A stretch of DNA of 64,000 nt from an uncultured Muribaculaceae bacterium (GCA_905233845.1 CAJOFH010000009.1:1-64000); one strand, 5' to 3'. Shown: positions 47,022 to 62,595, counted from the stretch's first letter. Numbers and translations are program-made. Notes: generated from the sequence alone by a model not told the origin.

Positions 47022-50000
47022 TTAGAGATGGTCTACGACCTCGGCGTCCTTAATGACTGCTGCGCGGTCGAAATCGTCCTTGCTACCAACCACGAGAGTT
47101 TGGTATTCACGCAGACCGGTACCTGCTGGGATGAGGTGACCGCAAATCACGTTCTCCTTCATGCCCTCGAGATAATCGACCTTGCCGCTGATAGCAGCCT
47201 CGTTGAGCACCTTGGTAGTCTCCTGGAAGGATGCTGCCGAGATGAAGCTCTTAGTCTGCAGTGCAGCACGTGTGATACCTTGCAGAATCTGCTCACTGGT
47301 AGCAGGCACAGCATCGCGCACTTTCACCTCACGCAGAGCCTTGCGCTTGAGCATCGAGTTGATGTCGCGCAGCTTGCGAGGAGTAATCATCTGACCCTTG
47401 TCAACGTCGAGCGAGTCGCCACAGTCGATGACAATCTTCTTGCCCCAGATGCGGTCGTTCTCATCCATGAAGTCGCGCTTGTCAACCACTTGCTGCTCGA
47501 GGAAGTTGGTGTCACCTGGATCGATGATGTTAACCTTGCGCATCATCTGGCGCACGATAACCTCGAAATGCTTGTCGTTGATCTTCACGCCCTGCAGGCG
47601 GTAAACGTCCTGAACCTCGTTAACGATATAGTCCTGAACAGCTGTTGGGCCCTTGATTCGCAGGATGTCGGCTGGAGTGACAGCACCATCCGAAAGTGGT
47701 GTGCCGGCACGCACCGAGTCGTTCTCAAGAACGAGAATCTGCTTCGACATTGGCACGAGATACTTCTTCTGCTCACCATTCTTGCTGGTGACAACAATCT
47801 CACGGTTACCACGCTTGATCTTTCCGAAAGTAACCACACCGTCAATCTCGCTAACGATGGCGGGGTTAGACGGGTTGCGGGCTTCGAAGAGCTCAGTAAC
47901 GCGTGGCAGACCACCAGTGATATCACCGGCACCACCGCTCGAAGCGCGTGGAATCTTCACAAACACCTCACCAGGAGTAATTTCCTCACCTTCAACTTTC
48001 ATCAGGTGAGCACCCACTGGCAACGAGTAGACCTTAATTGGCGCTACTTCGGGATTGTCGAAGTCTTCGGCAGCCACGAGCTGAGCCTCAGGAATACGAG
48101 TGTGATCCTTAGACTCGATGACAATCATCTCACTCTTGTTAGATGTCTCATCCACCTCGTTGCGATAGGTCACGCCCTCAATAAGGTTCTTGAAGCGGAG
48201 TCGACCACCAACCTCGCTGACGATTACAGCGTTGAATGGGTCCCACTCACAAATCACATCACCCTTCTTGAGCATGTCGCCAGGCTTGAAGAACATCTTC
48301 GAGCCATAGACGATGTTGGCGCTAGTGAGCATCATGTTGGTATTAGGATCAACGATGCGCATCTCGGCCATACGACCAATAACGATATCGTGTCCATCTT
48401 TATCGGCAACGGTACGGAGCTCGTCGATTTCCAGACGTCCATCATACTTCGATGTCATGTTGCTGACTGCAGCGATGTTGCTTGCCACACCACCTACGTG
48501 GAAGGTACGCAGAGTAAGCTGAGTACCAGGCTCACCGATAGACTGAGCAGCAATCACGCCCACTGCTTCACCCTTCTGAACCAGACGGTGGTTAGCCAGG
48601 TTGCGTCCATAGCACTTGGCACAAACACCATGCTTCGACTCACAAGTAAGGACCGAACGAATCTCCACGCTCTCGATTGGAGAGTTGTTGATGCGGTCGG
48701 CGGCAGCGTCACTAATCTCCTCACCCGACTCAACGATTACCTCGCCAGTGGTTGGGTCGATTACGTCGTGAACCGATACACGTCCCACGATGCGCTCGCC
48801 CAAAGTGGCGACAACGTCATCGTTGTTCTTCACCTCACGGCAAACGAGTCCGCGCAGGGTTCCACAGTCATCCTCGGTGATAATCACGTCGTGAGCGACG
48901 TCTACCAGACGACGAGTGAGGTAACCTGCATCGGCAGTCTTCAATGCCGTGTCGGCAAGACCCTTACGTGCACCGTGAGTAGAGATAAAGTACTCGAGCA
49001 CCGAGAGGCCTTCCTTGAAGTTCGCAAGAATTGGGTTCTCGATAATCTGGTGTCCACCCTCAACACCACTCTTTTGTGGCTTAGCCATCAGACCACGCAT
49101 ACCTGAGAGCTGACGAATCTGGTCACGTGAACCACGAGCTCCAGAGTCGAGCATCATGAACACAGAGTTAAATCCCTGCTTGTCGGCCGAGATTTGCTTC
49201 ATGAGCGTGTCGGTCAATCGGCTGTTGATGTGAGTCCAAATATCGATAATCTGGTTATAACGCTCGTTATTGGTGATGAAGCCCATGTTGTAGTTGTTCA
49301 TTACCTCTTCGACTTGAGCGTCGCCTTCCTCGATAAGCTTCTGCTTCTCGGGTGGCACTAGCACGTCGTCAAGATTGAACGACAGACCTCCCTTAAACGC
49401 CATGTAGTAACCCAGGTTCTTGATGTCATCAAGGAACTTGGCACTGCGTGGCACACCACAATTGCGAATAACCTTAGTGATAATCTTCTTGAGTGACTTC
49501 TTAGAAATCACCTCGTTGACATAACCCAGCTCGGTAGGAACTGTGTTATTAAAGATAATGCGACCCACCGAAGTGTCCTTGACGATGTGACGAATGGGGT
49601 TGCCGTCGGCATCCACGTCGTCGACCATCACCGAGATGATGGCATTCATCGCCAATTTACCCTCGTTGAATGCGATAGTTGCCTCTTCAGGACCGTAGAA
49701 AGTGAGTCCCTCACCTTTTGCGCCTTCGCGCAGTTTGGTGATGTAATAAAGTCCGAGTACCATATCCTGTGAAGGAACGGTAATAGGCTCGCCATTGGCA
49801 GGATTGAGGATGTTGTGAGGCATGAGCATTAGCATCTGTGCCTCTACAATAGCCTCGTTGCCAAGTGGCAGGTGAACGGCCATCTGGTCACCGTCGAAGT
49901 CGGCATTAAACGGCGTACAAGCCAGTGGGTGCAGCTGGATTGCCTTACCCTCAATGAGCTTGGGCTGGAATGCCTGAATACCCAGACGGTGCAGAGTTGG

Positions 50001-51383
50001 TGCACGGTTGAGCAGCACGGGATGTCCCTTCATCACATTTTCAAGAATATCCCAAACTACAGGCTCCTTGCGATCCACAATCTTCTTGGCGCTCTTCACC
50101 GTCTTGACGATGCCACGCTCAATGAGCTTGCGGATTACGAAGGGCTTGTAAAGCTCAGCCGCCATATCCTTGGGGATACCGCACTCACCCATCTTGAGCT
50201 CAGGACCTACAACGATTACCGAACGTGCCGAATAGTCGACGCGCTTACCGAGCAGGTTCTGACGGAAGCGTCCCTGCTTGCCCTTGAGGCTATCGCTCAA
50301 CGACTTGAGAGGTCGGTTTGCATCGCTCTTGACAGCACTCGACTTGCGCGAGTTGTCGAGCAGCGAGTCCACTGCCTCCTGAAGCATACGCTTCTCGTTG
50401 CGCAGAATCACCTCGGGAGCCTTAATCTCAATAAGTCTCTTGAGACGGTTGTTGCGGATAATCACACGACGATAGAGGTCGTTGAGGTCGCTAGTTGCGA
50501 AACGTCCACCATCCAGTGGCACGAGCGGGCGCAAATCGGGTGGTATAACGGGGATGACCTTGAGAATCATCCACTCGGGACGGTTCATGTTCTTGCTCGA
50601 ACGGAACATCTCCACCACCTGACGACGCTTGAGGGCGTCGGTCTTACGCTGCTGCGAGGTTTCGTTGCTAGCACGGTCACGCAGCTCGTTCGACAGCTTA
50701 TCGAGGTTGAGCTCTGAGAGCAGGTCATAGATTGCCTCGGCACCCATCTTAGCGACAAACTTGTTAGGATCGCTGTCATCAAGATTACGATTGCCCTCGG
50801 GAAGTTTCTCCTGAATAGCAAGGTATTCCTCCTCGCTTAAGAGGTCATACTTGTGCAAGCGGTTAGCTTGGTCACGGTCTTTGTTGCTCTCGGCAATGCC
50901 AGGCACCACGTTGAAAGCTCCACTCTGTTCATCAACTACTACATTACCTGGGTTGATGACAATGTAACGCTCGTAGTAAATGACCGAGTCAAGTTTCTTA
51001 GTTGGAAGTCCCAGCAAGTAACCAATCTTGTTGGGCAGAGAGCGGAAATACCAGATGTGAGCCACTGGTACCACAAGCTGGATGTGACCGCTGCGCTCAC
51101 GGCGCACCTTCTTCTCGGTAACCTCCACACCGCACCTGTCGCACACGATGTTGCGATAGCGAATGCGCTTGTATTTTCCGCAATGGCACTCATAGTCCTT
51201 TACAGGACCGAAAATGCGCTCGCAGAACAAACCGTCGCGCTCGGGCTTGTAGGTACGATAGTTGATAGTCTCGGGCTTCAGCACTTCACCCTTTGAATTA
51301 CCCAGAATGTCGTCGGGTGACGCCAAACCGATGGTAATCTTAGAGAAACTGCTTCTTATCTTATTATCTTTTTTAAAAGCCAT
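47022..51383 (-). CDS. rpoC: RNA polymerase beta' subunit
   Basis: [39 protein letters not shown]; 1453 aa. Confidence 0.99.
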   Translation of the reverse strand: MAFKKDNKIRSSFSKITIGLASPDDILGNSKGEVLKPETINYRTYKPERDGLFCERIFGPVKDYECHCGKYKRIRYRNIVCDRCGVEVTEKKVRRERSGHIQLVVPVAHIWYFRSLPNKIGYLLGLPTKKLDSVIYYERYIVINPGNVVVDEQSGAFNVVPGIAESNKDRDQANRLHKYDLLSEEEYLAIQEKLPEGNRNLDDSDPNKFVAKMGAEAIYDLLSELNLDKLSNELRDRASNETSQQRKTDALKRRQVVEMFRSSKNMNRPEWMILKVIPVIPPDLRPLVPLDGGRFATSDLNDLYRRVIIRNNRLKRLIEIKAPEVILRNEKRMLQEAVDSLLDNSRKSSAVKSDANRPLKSLSDSLKGKQGRFRQNLLGKRVDYSARSVIVVGPELKMGECGIPKDMAAELYKPFVIRKLIERGIVKTVKSAKKIVDRKEPVVWDILENVMKGHPVLLNRAPTLHRLGIQAFQPKLIEGKAIQLHPLACTPFNADFDGDQMAVHLPLGNEAIVEAQMLMLMPHNILNPANGEPITVPSQDMVLGLYYITKLREGAKGEGLTFYGPEEATIAFNEGKLAMNAIISVMVDDVDADGNPIRHIVKDTSVGRIIFNNTVPTELGYVNEVISKKSLKKIITKVIRNCGVPRSAKFLDDIKNLGYYMAFKGGLSFNLDDVLVPPEKQKLIEEGDAQVEEVMNNYNMGFITNNERYNQIIDIWTHINSRLTDTLMKQISADKQGFNSVFMMLDSGARGSRDQIRQLSGMRGLMAKPQKSGVEGGHQIIENPILANFKEGLSVLEYFISTHGARKGLADTALKTADAGYLTRRLVDVAHDVIITEDDCGTLRGLVCREVKNNDDVVATLGERIVGRVSVHDVIDPTTGEVIVESGEEISDAAADRINNSPIESVEIRSVLTCESKHGVCAKCYGRNLANHRLVQKGEAVGVIAAQSIGEPGTQLTLRTFHVGGVASNIAAVSNMTSKYDGRLEIDELRTVADKDGHDIVIGRMAEMRIVDPNTNMMLTSANIVYGSKMFFKPGDMLKKGDVICEWDPFNAVIVSEVGGRLRFKNLIEGVTYRNEVDETSNKSEMIVIESKDHTRIPEAQLVAAEDFDNPEVAPIKVYSLPVGAHLMKVEGEEITPGEVFVKIPRASSGGAGDITGGLPRVTELFEARNPSNPAIVSEIDGVVTFGKIKRGNREIVVTSKNGEQKKYLVPMSKQILVLENDSVRAGTPLSDGAVTPADILRIKGPTAVQDYIVNEVQDVYRLQGVKINDKHFEVIVRQMMRKVNIIDPGDTNFLEQQVVDKRDFMDENDRIWGKKIVIDCGDSLDVDKGQMITPRKLRDINSMLKRKALREVKVRDAVPATSEQILQGITRAALQTKSFISAASFQETTKVLNEAAISGKVDYLEGMKENVICGHLIPAGTGLREYQTLVVGSKDDFDRAAVIKDAEVVDHL

Positions 51384-51414
51384 GATATTATAATAATGAG
51401 GAGATAACGTTTAA

Positions 51415-55221
<3,807 letters not shown>

Positions 55222-55253
55222 TGAAATTAGAATTAAAGTGAACTCAAAATAAA

Positions 55254-55302
55254 AAAAGACACAAAAAGGTTAAGAATCGACAATCACTTGGGATTCTTAA
55301 CC
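55254..55302 (-). terminator. Attenuator-like hairpin between rplL and rpoB
   Basis: Minus strand GGTTAAGAATC ccaagtgattgtc GATTCTTAACC TTTTTGTGTC, perfect 11-bp stem. Confidence 0.75.
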
Positions 55303-55326
55303 TAAATACCTGATTAACAGGTAGTA

Positions 55327-55704
55327 TTATTTCAGTTCAACTTCAGCTCCTTCAGCCTCGAGTTGTTGCTTCAAGCCCTCGGCGTCGGCCTTAGCAAGAC
55401 CTTCCTTAACAGTGCCAGGAGCGTTGTCTACGAGAGCCTTAGCGTCCTTCAAGCCAAGACCGGTGAGCTCCTTAACGAGTTTGATAACTTTGAGCTTGTT
55501 GGCACCAGCGGCCTTAAGCACTACGTCGAAAGAAGACTTCTCCTCCTCGGCAGCAGCACCACCAGCAGCAGGACCTGCAGCAACTGCAACAGCAGCAGCA
55601 GCTGGTTCAATACCATACTCATCCTTAAGGATCTGAGCGAGCTCGTTTACTTCCTTAACTGAAAGATTAACTAATTGTTCTGCAAAAGCTTTTAAATCTG
55701 CCAT
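55327..55704 (-). CDS. rplL: 50S ribosomal protein L7/L12
   Basis: [39 protein letters not shown]. Confidence 0.98.
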   Translation of the reverse strand: MADLKAFAEQLVNLSVKEVNELAQILKDEYGIEPAAAAVAVAAGPAAGGAAAEEEKSSFDVVLKAAGANKLKVIKLVKELTGLGLKDAKALVDNAPGTVKEGLAKADAEGLKQQLEAEGAEVELK

Positions 55705-55731
55705 TTTTGTATGATTTAATTGAATGTGTTA

Positions 55732-56256
55732 TTAATTTTCTTTATTTGATAATGTTTCGAGAATTCCGTGCAGCTTGTTGCCACCACTCTGCAGAGCGCT
55801 GATAACGTTCTTAGCTGGCGATTGCAGCAATGCCACAACGTCGGCGATGAGCTCGTTCTTGCTCTTGATGGTTGCCAATGCCTCGAGTTGATCGGCGCCA
55901 ACATAGGCGGTCTCCTCAACATAAGCAGCCTTGAGTGCAGGTAATGTCTCTTTCTTCTGGCGGAAACTCTTGATAAGTTTAGCAGGTGCATTACCAGTGT
56001 TGCTAAGCATCAAGGTAGTGGGTCCTGCAAGAGAGTCATAAAGGCCACTGTAGTCAACATCCGACTGCTCCATAGCCTTCTTGAGCAGTGTGTTCTTGAC
56101 AACGAGCATTTTAATGTCGTTCTTGAATGCAGCACGACGCAGTTCCACAGTCTTCTCAGCGTTGAGAGCGGTGGTCTCGGTCAAATAAACACAGCTATAC
56201 TCAGCAAGAATATTCTTTATTGCCTCAATCTGTTTTGCTTTATCTTCCTTTCTCAT
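55732..56256 (-). CDS. rplJ: 50S ribosomal protein L10
   Basis: MRKEDKAKQIEAIKNILAEYSCVYLTETTAL; position in operon. Confidence 0.96.
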   Translation of the reverse strand: MRKEDKAKQIEAIKNILAEYSCVYLTETTALNAEKTVELRRAAFKNDIKMLVVKNTLLKKAMEQSDVDYSGLYDSLAGPTTLMLSNTGNAPAKLIKSFRQKKETLPALKAAYVEETAYVGADQLEALATIKSKNELIADVVALLQSPAKNVISALQSGGNKLHGILETLSNKEN

Positions 56257-56277
56257 CTTATTTTCCGTTTTTTAAAA

Positions 56278-56973
56278 TTAAGCATCAATCGACTTAACAT
56301 CAATCTTGATACCAGGACTCATAGTACTTGAAAGATAAATGCTCTTCAGATAGGTACCCTTCGCGGTGTTGGGTTTGAGCTTGATAAGGGTGTTGATGAA
56401 CGCCTGGGCATTCTCCTTAATCTGCTCGGGAGTGAACGACATTCTACCAATAGAAGTGTGCACAATACCCTTCTTGTCAACCTTGAAGTCAATCTTACCT
56501 TGCTTAACCTCCTTAACGGCCTTAGCCACGTCGGGGGTTACAGTTCCACTCTTGGGGTTTGGCATCAGTCCACGAGGACCGAGGATTCTTCCCAAGGGAC
56601 CTAGCTTGCCCATGCACTGAGGTTGAGTGATAATCACGTCAACGTCGGTCCATCCGCCCTTGATCTTGTCGACATACTCGTCGAGACCAACATAATCGGC
56701 ACCTGCCTCTTTGGCAGCAGCCTCAGCGTCGGCAGTACACATAACAAGCACACGCACGGTCTTACCGGTGCCATTTGGCAGCGATACAACGCCACGCACA
56801 TTCTGGTCGGCCTTACGTGGGTCAACACCAAGACGTACATCGATATCGGCCGAGGCGTCAAACTTTGTGTAGGTTATTTCCTTCAACAAAGTAGCTGCCT
56901 CCAAAAGGGTGTAACTCTTCCCGGCTTCAATCTTCTCTTTTGCTAACTTGTGATTTTTTGTAAGTTTACTCAT
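56278..56973 (-). CDS. rplA: 50S ribosomal protein L1
   Basis: [31 protein letters not shown]. Confidence 0.98.
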   Translation of the reverse strand: MSKLTKNHKLAKEKIEAGKSYTLLEAATLLKEITYTKFDASADIDVRLGVDPRKADQNVRGVVSLPNGTGKTVRVLVMCTADAEAAAKEAGADYVGLDEYVDKIKGGWTDVDVIITQPQCMGKLGPLGRILGPRGLMPNPKSGTVTPDVAKAVKEVKQGKIDFKVDKKGIVHTSIGRMSFTPEQIKENAQAFINTLIKLKPNTAKGTYLKSIYLSSTMSPGIKIDVKSIDA

Positions 56974-56988
56974 AGTTCAATTGAAGTT

Positions 56989-57432
56989 TTAAACGTTTTC
57001 AGGGAATTCGCCCTTTACAGTGATACCCATACTTCTTGCTGTACCAGCCACCATTCTCATAGCCGAAGCCAGAGTAAAACAGTTCAAATCAGGCATTTTG
57101 TCCTGAGCAATTGCTTGAATCTGCTCCCAAGTAACGCTAGCAACCTTCTTGCGGTTAGGCTCACCCGAACCACCCTTAATCTTGGCGGCCTCGAGCAGCT
57201 GTACTGCAGCAGGCGAAGTCTTAACGATGAAGTCAAAACTCTTGTCGGCATAGTAGGTGATTACCACTGGCAACACCTTGCCGGCGCTAGCTTGTGTGCG
57301 GGCATTGAATTGCTTGCAAAACTCCATGATATTGATACCCTTAGCACCAAGTGCAGGTCCTACCGGGGGTGAAGGGTTGGCCGCTCCACCTTTAATCTGT
57401 AATTTGATCTGTCCAGCAATTTCTTTAGCCAT
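56989..57432 (-). CDS. rplK: 50S ribosomal protein L11
   Basis: [36 protein letters not shown]. Confidence 0.98.
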   Translation of the reverse strand: MAKEIAGQIKLQIKGGAANPSPPVGPALGAKGINIMEFCKQFNARTQASAGKVLPVVITYYADKSFDFIVKTSPAAVQLLEAAKIKGGSGEPNRKKVASVTWEQIQAIAQDKMPDLNCFTLASAMRMVAGTARSMGITVKGEFPENV

Positions 57433-57510
57433 TGTTCTTAAAATCTAAAATGTTTATATAATTGATAAACAAGTTGCGATACGTGCTTCTCTCACGTAAC
57501 ATTAAGAGAC

Positions 57511-58065
57511 TCACTCTCGCGTTACCTGCGAATTGTCCAACTCCAGAGGTGTCTTACGCCCAAACACCTTCACCATAACCTTGAGCTTGCGTTTCTCTCG
57601 GTTCACCTCCTCGATTTCACCAGTGAAACCATTGAAAGGTCCGTCGTTGACTTTCACGGTCTCGCCCACGATGTAGTCGTTTGGCGAAGTCTCGTCGCCC
57701 GAAGGCTCACCCTCGGCGGCATTGAGCATACGCGCAATGTCGTTTTCTCTGATGGGCTCAGGCTTGCGGTCGGTGTCACGACTACGCACGAAGTCGATGA
57801 CGTTGGTGGTGTTGCGCAAGTAGTCCTCAACGTCGCCACGCAAGACGCACTGGACAAAGACATAGCCCGAAAAGAGATTGCGCTCCTTGAGCACCTTCTT
57901 TCCTGCTCGAGTGGTATACACCTTCTCGGTGGGCACCATCACTTGAGCCACATACTTGCCCAAGTCGGTGTTCTTACAGGCAGCGTCAAGCATCTCCTTG
58001 ACCTTTGCCTCTTTTCCCGAGATGGCACGCAAAACGTACCACTGAAGTTTTTTGTTTTCAGCCAT
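57511..58065 (-). CDS. nusG: Transcription termination/antitermination factor NusG
   Basis: WYVLRAISGKEAKVKEML; VGETVKVNDGPFNGFTGEIEEVN. Confidence 0.95.
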   Translation of the reverse strand: MAENKKLQWYVLRAISGKEAKVKEMLDAACKNTDLGKYVAQVMVPTEKVYTTRAGKKVLKERNLFSGYVFVQCVLRGDVEDYLRNTTNVIDFVRSRDTDRKPEPIRENDIARMLNAAEGEPSGDETSPNDYIVGETVKVNDGPFNGFTGEIEEVNREKRKLKVMVKVFGRKTPLELDNSQVTRE

Positions 58066-58159
58066 TGATCTTACTTAAAAAAATTAGCTACGTTGATTTC
58101 TTATTTCACACTCTCTGTGAGAACATGCTGCACAGGTTGTCATCATGCGCACTCTGGCA

Positions 58160-58411
58160 TTAGATAGCCAAGCCGTAGATGAGCTGCATAACATTGTTGA
58201 TAACCCAGTCAACTACCCAAATGATGAGCGCAGCAATGATGGAAGCAACCATTACCACGATGGTACTGTTGATGAGTTCACTCCTAGTTGGCCAGGAAAC
58301 CTTATGAACGAGTTCGTTATAAGATTCCTCAATGTCCGTAAGTAACTTGTATTTCTTCATTTCTCTATTTTCTCTGAGATAATTAGCACGGGAAGTAAGA
58401 CTCGAACTCAC
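58160..58411 (-). CDS. secE: Preprotein translocase subunit SecE; start codon uncertain (ORF overlaps the tRNA-Trp gene)
   Basis: YNELVHKVSWPTRSELINSTIVVMVASIIAALIIWVVDWVINNVM; MKKYKLLTDIEE is a likelier start (around 58357). Confidence 0.9.
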   Translation of the reverse strand: MSSSLTSRANYLRENREMKKYKLLTDIEESYNELVHKVSWPTRSELINSTIVVMVASIIAALIIWVVDWVINNVMQLIYGLAI

Positions 58412-58459
58412 GACCTACGGTTTTGGAGACCGTCGTTCTACCAACTGAACTATTCCCGT
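58387..58459 (-). tRNA. tRNA-Trp(CCA)
   Basis: ACGGGAATAGTTCAGTTGGTAGAACGACGGTCTCCAAAACCGTAGGTCGTGAGTTCGAGTCTTACTTCCCGTG. Confidence 0.95.
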
Positions 58460-58545
58460 GTAAAGCAGCCGTCCCGCTTGCGGCTCTCGGCACATCAAGA
58501 GGGCCGGCTGCAAATTGTTATGTCTCGCTTAACGCGCGAAAAAGA

Positions 58546-59742
58546 TTAATCGTCGATAATCTTGGTGATTTGACCAGAACCTACGGTGCGGCCACCCTCG
58601 CGGATAGCGAAGCGGAGACCCTCGCTGCAAGCTACTGGAGTGATGAGCTTCACGTTAATTTCAACGTGGTCACCAGGCATTACCATCTCTACACCTTCGG
58701 GGAGACTAATCTCACCAGTCACATCAAGAGTGCGGATGTAGAACTGAGGACGATACTTGTTGTGGAATGGAGTGTGACGTCCACCCTCTTCTTTCTTCAG
58801 CACGTAAACTGAAGCAGTGAAGTGGTCGTGAGGTTTAACAAGACCTGGATGGCAGATTACCATACCACGCTTGATTTCCTTGTAGTCGATACCACGGAGA
58901 AGCAGACCTACGTTGTCGCCAGCCTCACCTTGATCGAGAAGCTTGCGGAACATCTCAACGCCGGTAACAACCGACTTGAGGTCAGCACCCAGACCCATGA
59001 TTTGAACAGCGTCACCAACCTTGATGATACCAGTCTCGATACGACCAGTTGCTACAGTACCACGGCCAGTGATAGAGAATACGTCCTCGATAGGCATCAA
59101 GAATGGTTTGTCGATGTCACGTGGGGGCAGTGGAATCCACTCGTCAACAGCCTTCATAAGCTCAAGAACTGTCTCTTCCCACTTGGGCTCACCATTCAAT
59201 GCACCAAGAGCCGAACCCTTGATAACAGGAGTGTTCTCGCCATCATACTCATACTCACTCAGGAGGTCACGTACGTCCATCTCAACGAGCTCGATCATCT
59301 CCTCGTCAACATCGGGAGAGTCGCACTTGTTCAAGAAGATAACCAGACGTGGAACGTTTACCTGACGGGCGAGAAGGATGTGCTCGCGAGTCTGTGGCAT
59401 AACACCGTCGGTAGCAGCGATAACTACGATAGCACCGTCCATCTGAGCAGCACCAGTTACCATGTTCTTCACATAGTCAGCGTGTCCAGGGCAGTCAACG
59501 TGAGCATAGTGACGATTCTGTGTCTCATACTCAACGTGTGCAGTGTTGATTGTGATACCACGCTCCTTCTCCTCGGGTGCGTTGTCGATAGAGTCAAATG
59601 AGCGAACTTCTTGCTCAGAATAACCCTGCTTCGAGAGCACGAGAGTGATAGCAGCGGTCAAAGTAGTTTTACCGTGGTCAACGTGACCAATAGTACCGAT
59701 GTTAACATGCGGTTTCGTTCTTACGAATTTCTCTTTTGCCAT
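58546..59742 (-). CDS. tuf: Elongation factor Tu
   Basis: [27 protein letters not shown]. Confidence 0.99.
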   Translation of the reverse strand: MAKEKFVRTKPHVNIGTIGHVDHGKTTLTAAITLVLSKQGYSEQEVRSFDSIDNAPEEKERGITINTAHVEYETQNRHYAHVDCPGHADYVKNMVTGAAQMDGAIVVIAATDGVMPQTREHILLARQVNVPRLVIFLNKCDSPDVDEEMIELVEMDVRDLLSEYEYDGENTPVIKGSALGALNGEPKWEETVLELMKAVDEWIPLPPRDIDKPFLMPIEDVFSITGRGTVATGRIETGIIKVGDAVQIMGLGADLKSVVTGVEMFRKLLDQGEAGDNVGLLLRGIDYKEIKRGMVICHPGLVKPHDHFTASVYVLKKEEGGRHTPFHNKYRPQFYIRTLDVTGEISLPEGVEMVMPGDHVEINVKLITPVACSEGLRFAIREGGRTVGSGQITKIIDD

Positions 59743-59882
59743 AACTTTTCTTGTTACTAAAATTATAAATGATTAACTTATTTCTCTATCTTATAATTAC
59801 ACATTTTACTTCGCCCCCTTGACGAGCGCACTTTTTCAACGCACCGCGACTAGAGAAGCGAAGCTTGTGTGTATTTACTTGA

Positions 59883-59953
<71 letters not shown>

Positions 59954-59971
59954 GGTCCTTTGATATCTTAG

Positions 59972-60044
59972 AGCGGAAGACGGGGCTCAAACCCGCGGCC
60001 CTCAGCTTGGAAGGCTGATGCTCTATCGACTGAGCTACTTCCGC
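59972..60044 (-). tRNA. tRNA-Gly(TCC)
   Basis: GCGGAAGTAGCTCAGTCGATAGAGCATCAGCCTTCCAAGCTGAGGGCCGCGGGTTTGAGCCCCGTCTTCCGCT. Confidence 0.95.
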
Positions 60045-60053
60045 AACATTGAG

Positions 60054-60133
60054 TGGGAAGAGGTGGACTCGAACCACCGAACCCGAAGGAGCGGATTTAC
60101 AGTCCGCCGCAATTGCCACTATGCGATCTTCCC
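60054..60133 (-). tRNA. tRNA-Tyr(GTA)
   Basis: GGGAAGATCGCATAGTGGCAATTGCGGCGGACTGTAAATCCGCTCCTTCGGGTTCGGTGGTTCGAGTCCACCTCTTCCCA. Confidence 0.95.
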
Positions 60134-60159
60134 AAAACTGTATCAAAGAACTAACTTTG

Positions 60160-60233
60160 AGCCTCTTGTCGGATTCGAACCAACGACCCCGAGATTACAA
60201 ATCACGTGCTCTGGCCAACTGAGCTAAAGAGGC
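60160..60233 (-). tRNA. tRNA-Thr(TGT)
   Basis: GCCTCTTTAGCTCAGTTGGCCAGAGCACGTGATTTGTAATCTCGGGGTCGTTGGTTCGAATCCGACAAGAGGCT. Confidence 0.95.
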
Positions 60234-60277
60234 GTTATTTGACTCAAAAAACCCACTCGGGGTTTCTAAAGCGGTTG

Positions 60278-60285
60278 CAAAGTTA
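60278..60285 (-). promoter_or_regulatory. -7 element (TAACTTTG on minus strand) upstream of the tRNA/tuf operon
   Basis: CAAAGTTA on + strand about 45 nt upstream of the first tRNA. Confidence 0.55.
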
Positions 60286-60495
60286 GACATTATTTTTGAA
60301 CTGGCAAAACTTTCCTGTGTTTTTTTTCAAAAAAAATAATTTTTAACAAGAAAATATCAACCTCTCTTGCGCCACAATAGTCTGACAATAAATGTATTAC
60401 ATTCTTTGATGGAGTTTTTCTTGACTGATGTTACTTATATAGTTATTGCACTCGCCATTTTCTTACACCTTATTTTATATATAAAGAAATGTAAA

Positions 60496-60534
60496 AAAAA
60501 CGCCGCCAAGATGATAATCCATGACGGCGTTTTT
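60496..60534 (-). terminator. Terminator after the L,D-transpeptidase gene
   Basis: AAAAACGCCG ... CGGCGTTTTT, inverted repeat just past the stop at 60557. Confidence 0.75.
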
Positions 60535-60556
60535 ATACTAATAGTATCTTACGCTT

Positions 60557-61213
60557 TTAATGTTTTATCTCAAACGACTTGAGCCCCTGCTCCTCTTGCT
60601 TGATGATAACTGGCATACCCACGCGGGCAAATTTCTCCTTGAGGGTAACGATGTCGGCATCGTGCAAGCGTATGCATCCCTCGCTGGCACGCCCTGGAAC
60701 GCTCTCCTCGTTGTTGGTACTGCCGTGAATGCCTATTCCCGAGTGACCAGGGGTAACCAGTCGCAGGAACCAGTTGCCGTAGGCCAAAATCGCACCACGA
60801 CCATCGCCAAAATCATGTGTCCAATCGCTAGCAGGCTGAATCTGCTGGATTGTGAACGGAGGTCCAGGCTCACTCTCGGGTGTGCGCATATCGCCTTCTC
60901 TCTCCTTGGGACCCTTGTTCTTGCTCAAGCACACAGGAAACTGCGCCACGGGTAATGTGTCGCCATTAACTGGTGCATAGACAGTGAGTTTGAGGTCTTT
61001 CTTCGAGATAACTATAAAAGTCTGCTGGTTGTCGTACTCGCCAGTGTAGATATCCTTGTACTGCTCCTGCTCGGTAGCAGTCTTAGCAACATCCTCTCCA
61101 CTTTTACTTGCACTGTTGCTCGTGCCGGTCTTATCCTTACAGCTCGACACGCTCAGCATCATGGCAGCGCAGGCAATAAAGGCGCAGGCAATAAATATTA
61201 ATGTCTTCTTCAT
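60557..61213 (-). CDS. L,D-transpeptidase (YkuD) lipoprotein
   Basis: Lipobox SVSSCKDK; GHSGIGIHGSTNNEESVPGRASEGCIRLHDADIVTLKEKF. Confidence 0.88.
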   Translation of the reverse strand: MKKTLIFIACAFIACAAMMLSVSSCKDKTGTSNSASKSGEDVAKTATEQEQYKDIYTGEYDNQQTFIVISKKDLKLTVYAPVNGDTLPVAQFPVCLSKNKGPKEREGDMRTPESEPGPPFTIQQIQPASDWTHDFGDGRGAILAYGNWFLRLVTPGHSGIGIHGSTNNEESVPGRASEGCIRLHDADIVTLKEKFARVGMPVIIKQEEQGLKSFEIKH

Positions 61214-61228
61214 TATCAGTCAAGTATT

Positions 61229-61762
61229 TTACCTGAGGTAGCTGTAGTCCTTGCTGATATAGAGCACGTTGCCGTTGTAACGCACTTTAAACCAATTACC
61301 CGTCTGTCCCAAATATGTTAGACGTGAACCCTTTGAAGGGTAGATAGGACGTCCGTAGCTGTTGCTGTAGATTGCGGCATTGAGCGAAGGTCCCCAGCGC
61401 AGACGCACATGCACACCATTCACCACTACCACCGTGCCACTGCTGGAATAGCCGCCAGAATAGCCGCCACCAGGATAAACGAGTCTTGAGAACTGCTTAG
61501 AGATGTAAACACTCTTGCCGTCGAAGCTCACATTGTAGAAGTCGTAGGTGTCATTGTATCCCAGATAAGTAAGTCTTTCACCTTTATTGATCCACACGGG
61601 CTTGCCAGTGGCGTTCCACACAAGCATTGGGTAGTTTGTGGATGGTCCTGTGCGCAGTCTAACATGGTTACCGGTCGAAACCACATACTGTGCCGCAGCA
61701 CCCAGTGCTGCCATCATAGTCAGTGCGAGAAACATCGCACGCATCATTTTCATTTTCTTCAT
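61229..61762 (-). CDS. Secreted protein with two SH3b-like repeats
   Basis: VRLRTGPSTNYPMLVW...GERLTYLGYNDTYDFYNVSFDGKSVYISKQFS and VRLRWGPSLNAAIYS...GSRLTYLGQTGNWFKVRYNGNVLYISKDYS. Confidence 0.85.
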   Translation of the reverse strand: MKKMKMMRAMFLALTMMAALGAAAQYVVSTGNHVRLRTGPSTNYPMLVWNATGKPVWINKGERLTYLGYNDTYDFYNVSFDGKSVYISKQFSRLVYPGGGYSGGYSSSGTVVVVNGVHVRLRWGPSLNAAIYSNSYGRPIYPSKGSRLTYLGQTGNWFKVRYNGNVLYISKDYSYLR

Positions 61763-61812
61763 AATTCAATGACGTTTAGTAGGTTTATATTAAAAAAATT
61801 AGAATCTTGCCA

Positions 61813-62526
61813 TCAATCCACAGAGCCAGCTCTTGTAGCGCCTCCGCCACATTCATCCTTGCAGTTCTCCCTGTGACCATTGCACTTGCCTGCTCCCCTC
61901 ATGGGAACGGCTTTCCTGTGAGCTGCGAGCTCCCAGTCCCATGGGCCTTCTTCTTCGCCCTTAATGTGGACTTTCATTTTCACATAAGCAAATTTCTCCT
62001 TCAAGGCAATGATGTCAGGGTCGCGCAGACGTATACATCCCTCGCTATGACGCCCAGGCACGCTGTTCTCGTTGTTTGTGCTGCCATGGATTCCAATTCC
62101 AGAGTGTCCTGGAGTGACCAGACGCATGAACCAATGTCCGTAGGCCTTTATGTTACCGCGTCCATCCTTGAAGTCGTGCTTCCAAGTTGAGGCATCTTGA
62201 ATCATCGAAATGTAGAAGGGCTTGTCCTTTGGCGAGGAAGGAGTCTTCATGTCGCCTCTGCGCTGCTTCTGGCCTTTATTCTTGCTCAAGCACACGGGAT
62301 ACTTTGCCATAAGCACTGTCTCACCGCTTGCAGTCTTGCCATAGACATAAAGGCGCTGCTCTTTCTTAGAAATAACAATAAATGTGTTCTTTTTCTCAAT
62401 GTCGCCGGGTGTTTGATAATACACTGTCTTGTCGGCAGGTTTGGTTGCCAGTTCGGCATCCACGATTTGTGCTTTTGCGCCCATCGTTAGGCAAGCAAGC
62501 ACGATAATTGCTAATAGTTTCCTCAT
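61813..62526 (-). CDS. L,D-transpeptidase (YkuD) with Cys-rich C-terminal tail
   Basis: MRKLLAIIVLACLTMGAKAQ; GHSGIGIHGSTNNENSVPGRHSEGCIRLRDPDIIALKEKF; tail KCNGHRENCKDECGGG. Confidence 0.88.
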   Translation of the reverse strand: MRKLLAIIVLACLTMGAKAQIVDAELATKPADKTVYYQTPGDIEKKNTFIVISKKEQRLYVYGKTASGETVLMAKYPVCLSKNKGQKQRRGDMKTPSSPKDKPFYISMIQDASTWKHDFKDGRGNIKAYGHWFMRLVTPGHSGIGIHGSTNNENSVPGRHSEGCIRLRDPDIIALKEKFAYVKMKVHIKGEEEGPWDWELAAHRKAVPMRGAGKCNGHRENCKDECGGGATRAGSVD

Positions 62527-62595
62527 TTTCGTTTTGTATTGGTTATAATTTAACTCCACAAAGATATACTTTTTTAACTTAACTACCAAAAAAAA

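Noticed and set aside
47007-49106. 699-aa plus-strand ORF opposite rpoC
   Set aside because: Antisense shadow ORF of a strongly conserved gene; translation is low-information (many H, L, V, T) with no signal or domain.
60160-60233. T-T mismatch in the anticodon stem of tRNA-Thr(TGT) as an anomaly
   Set aside because: From memory this stem sequence is usual for Bacteroidetes tRNA-Thr(TGT), so not reported as unusual.
60367-60582. 71-aa hydrophobic plus-strand ORF
   Set aside because: It spans the terminator hairpin 60496-60534 and overlaps the end of the L,D-transpeptidase gene; likely spurious.
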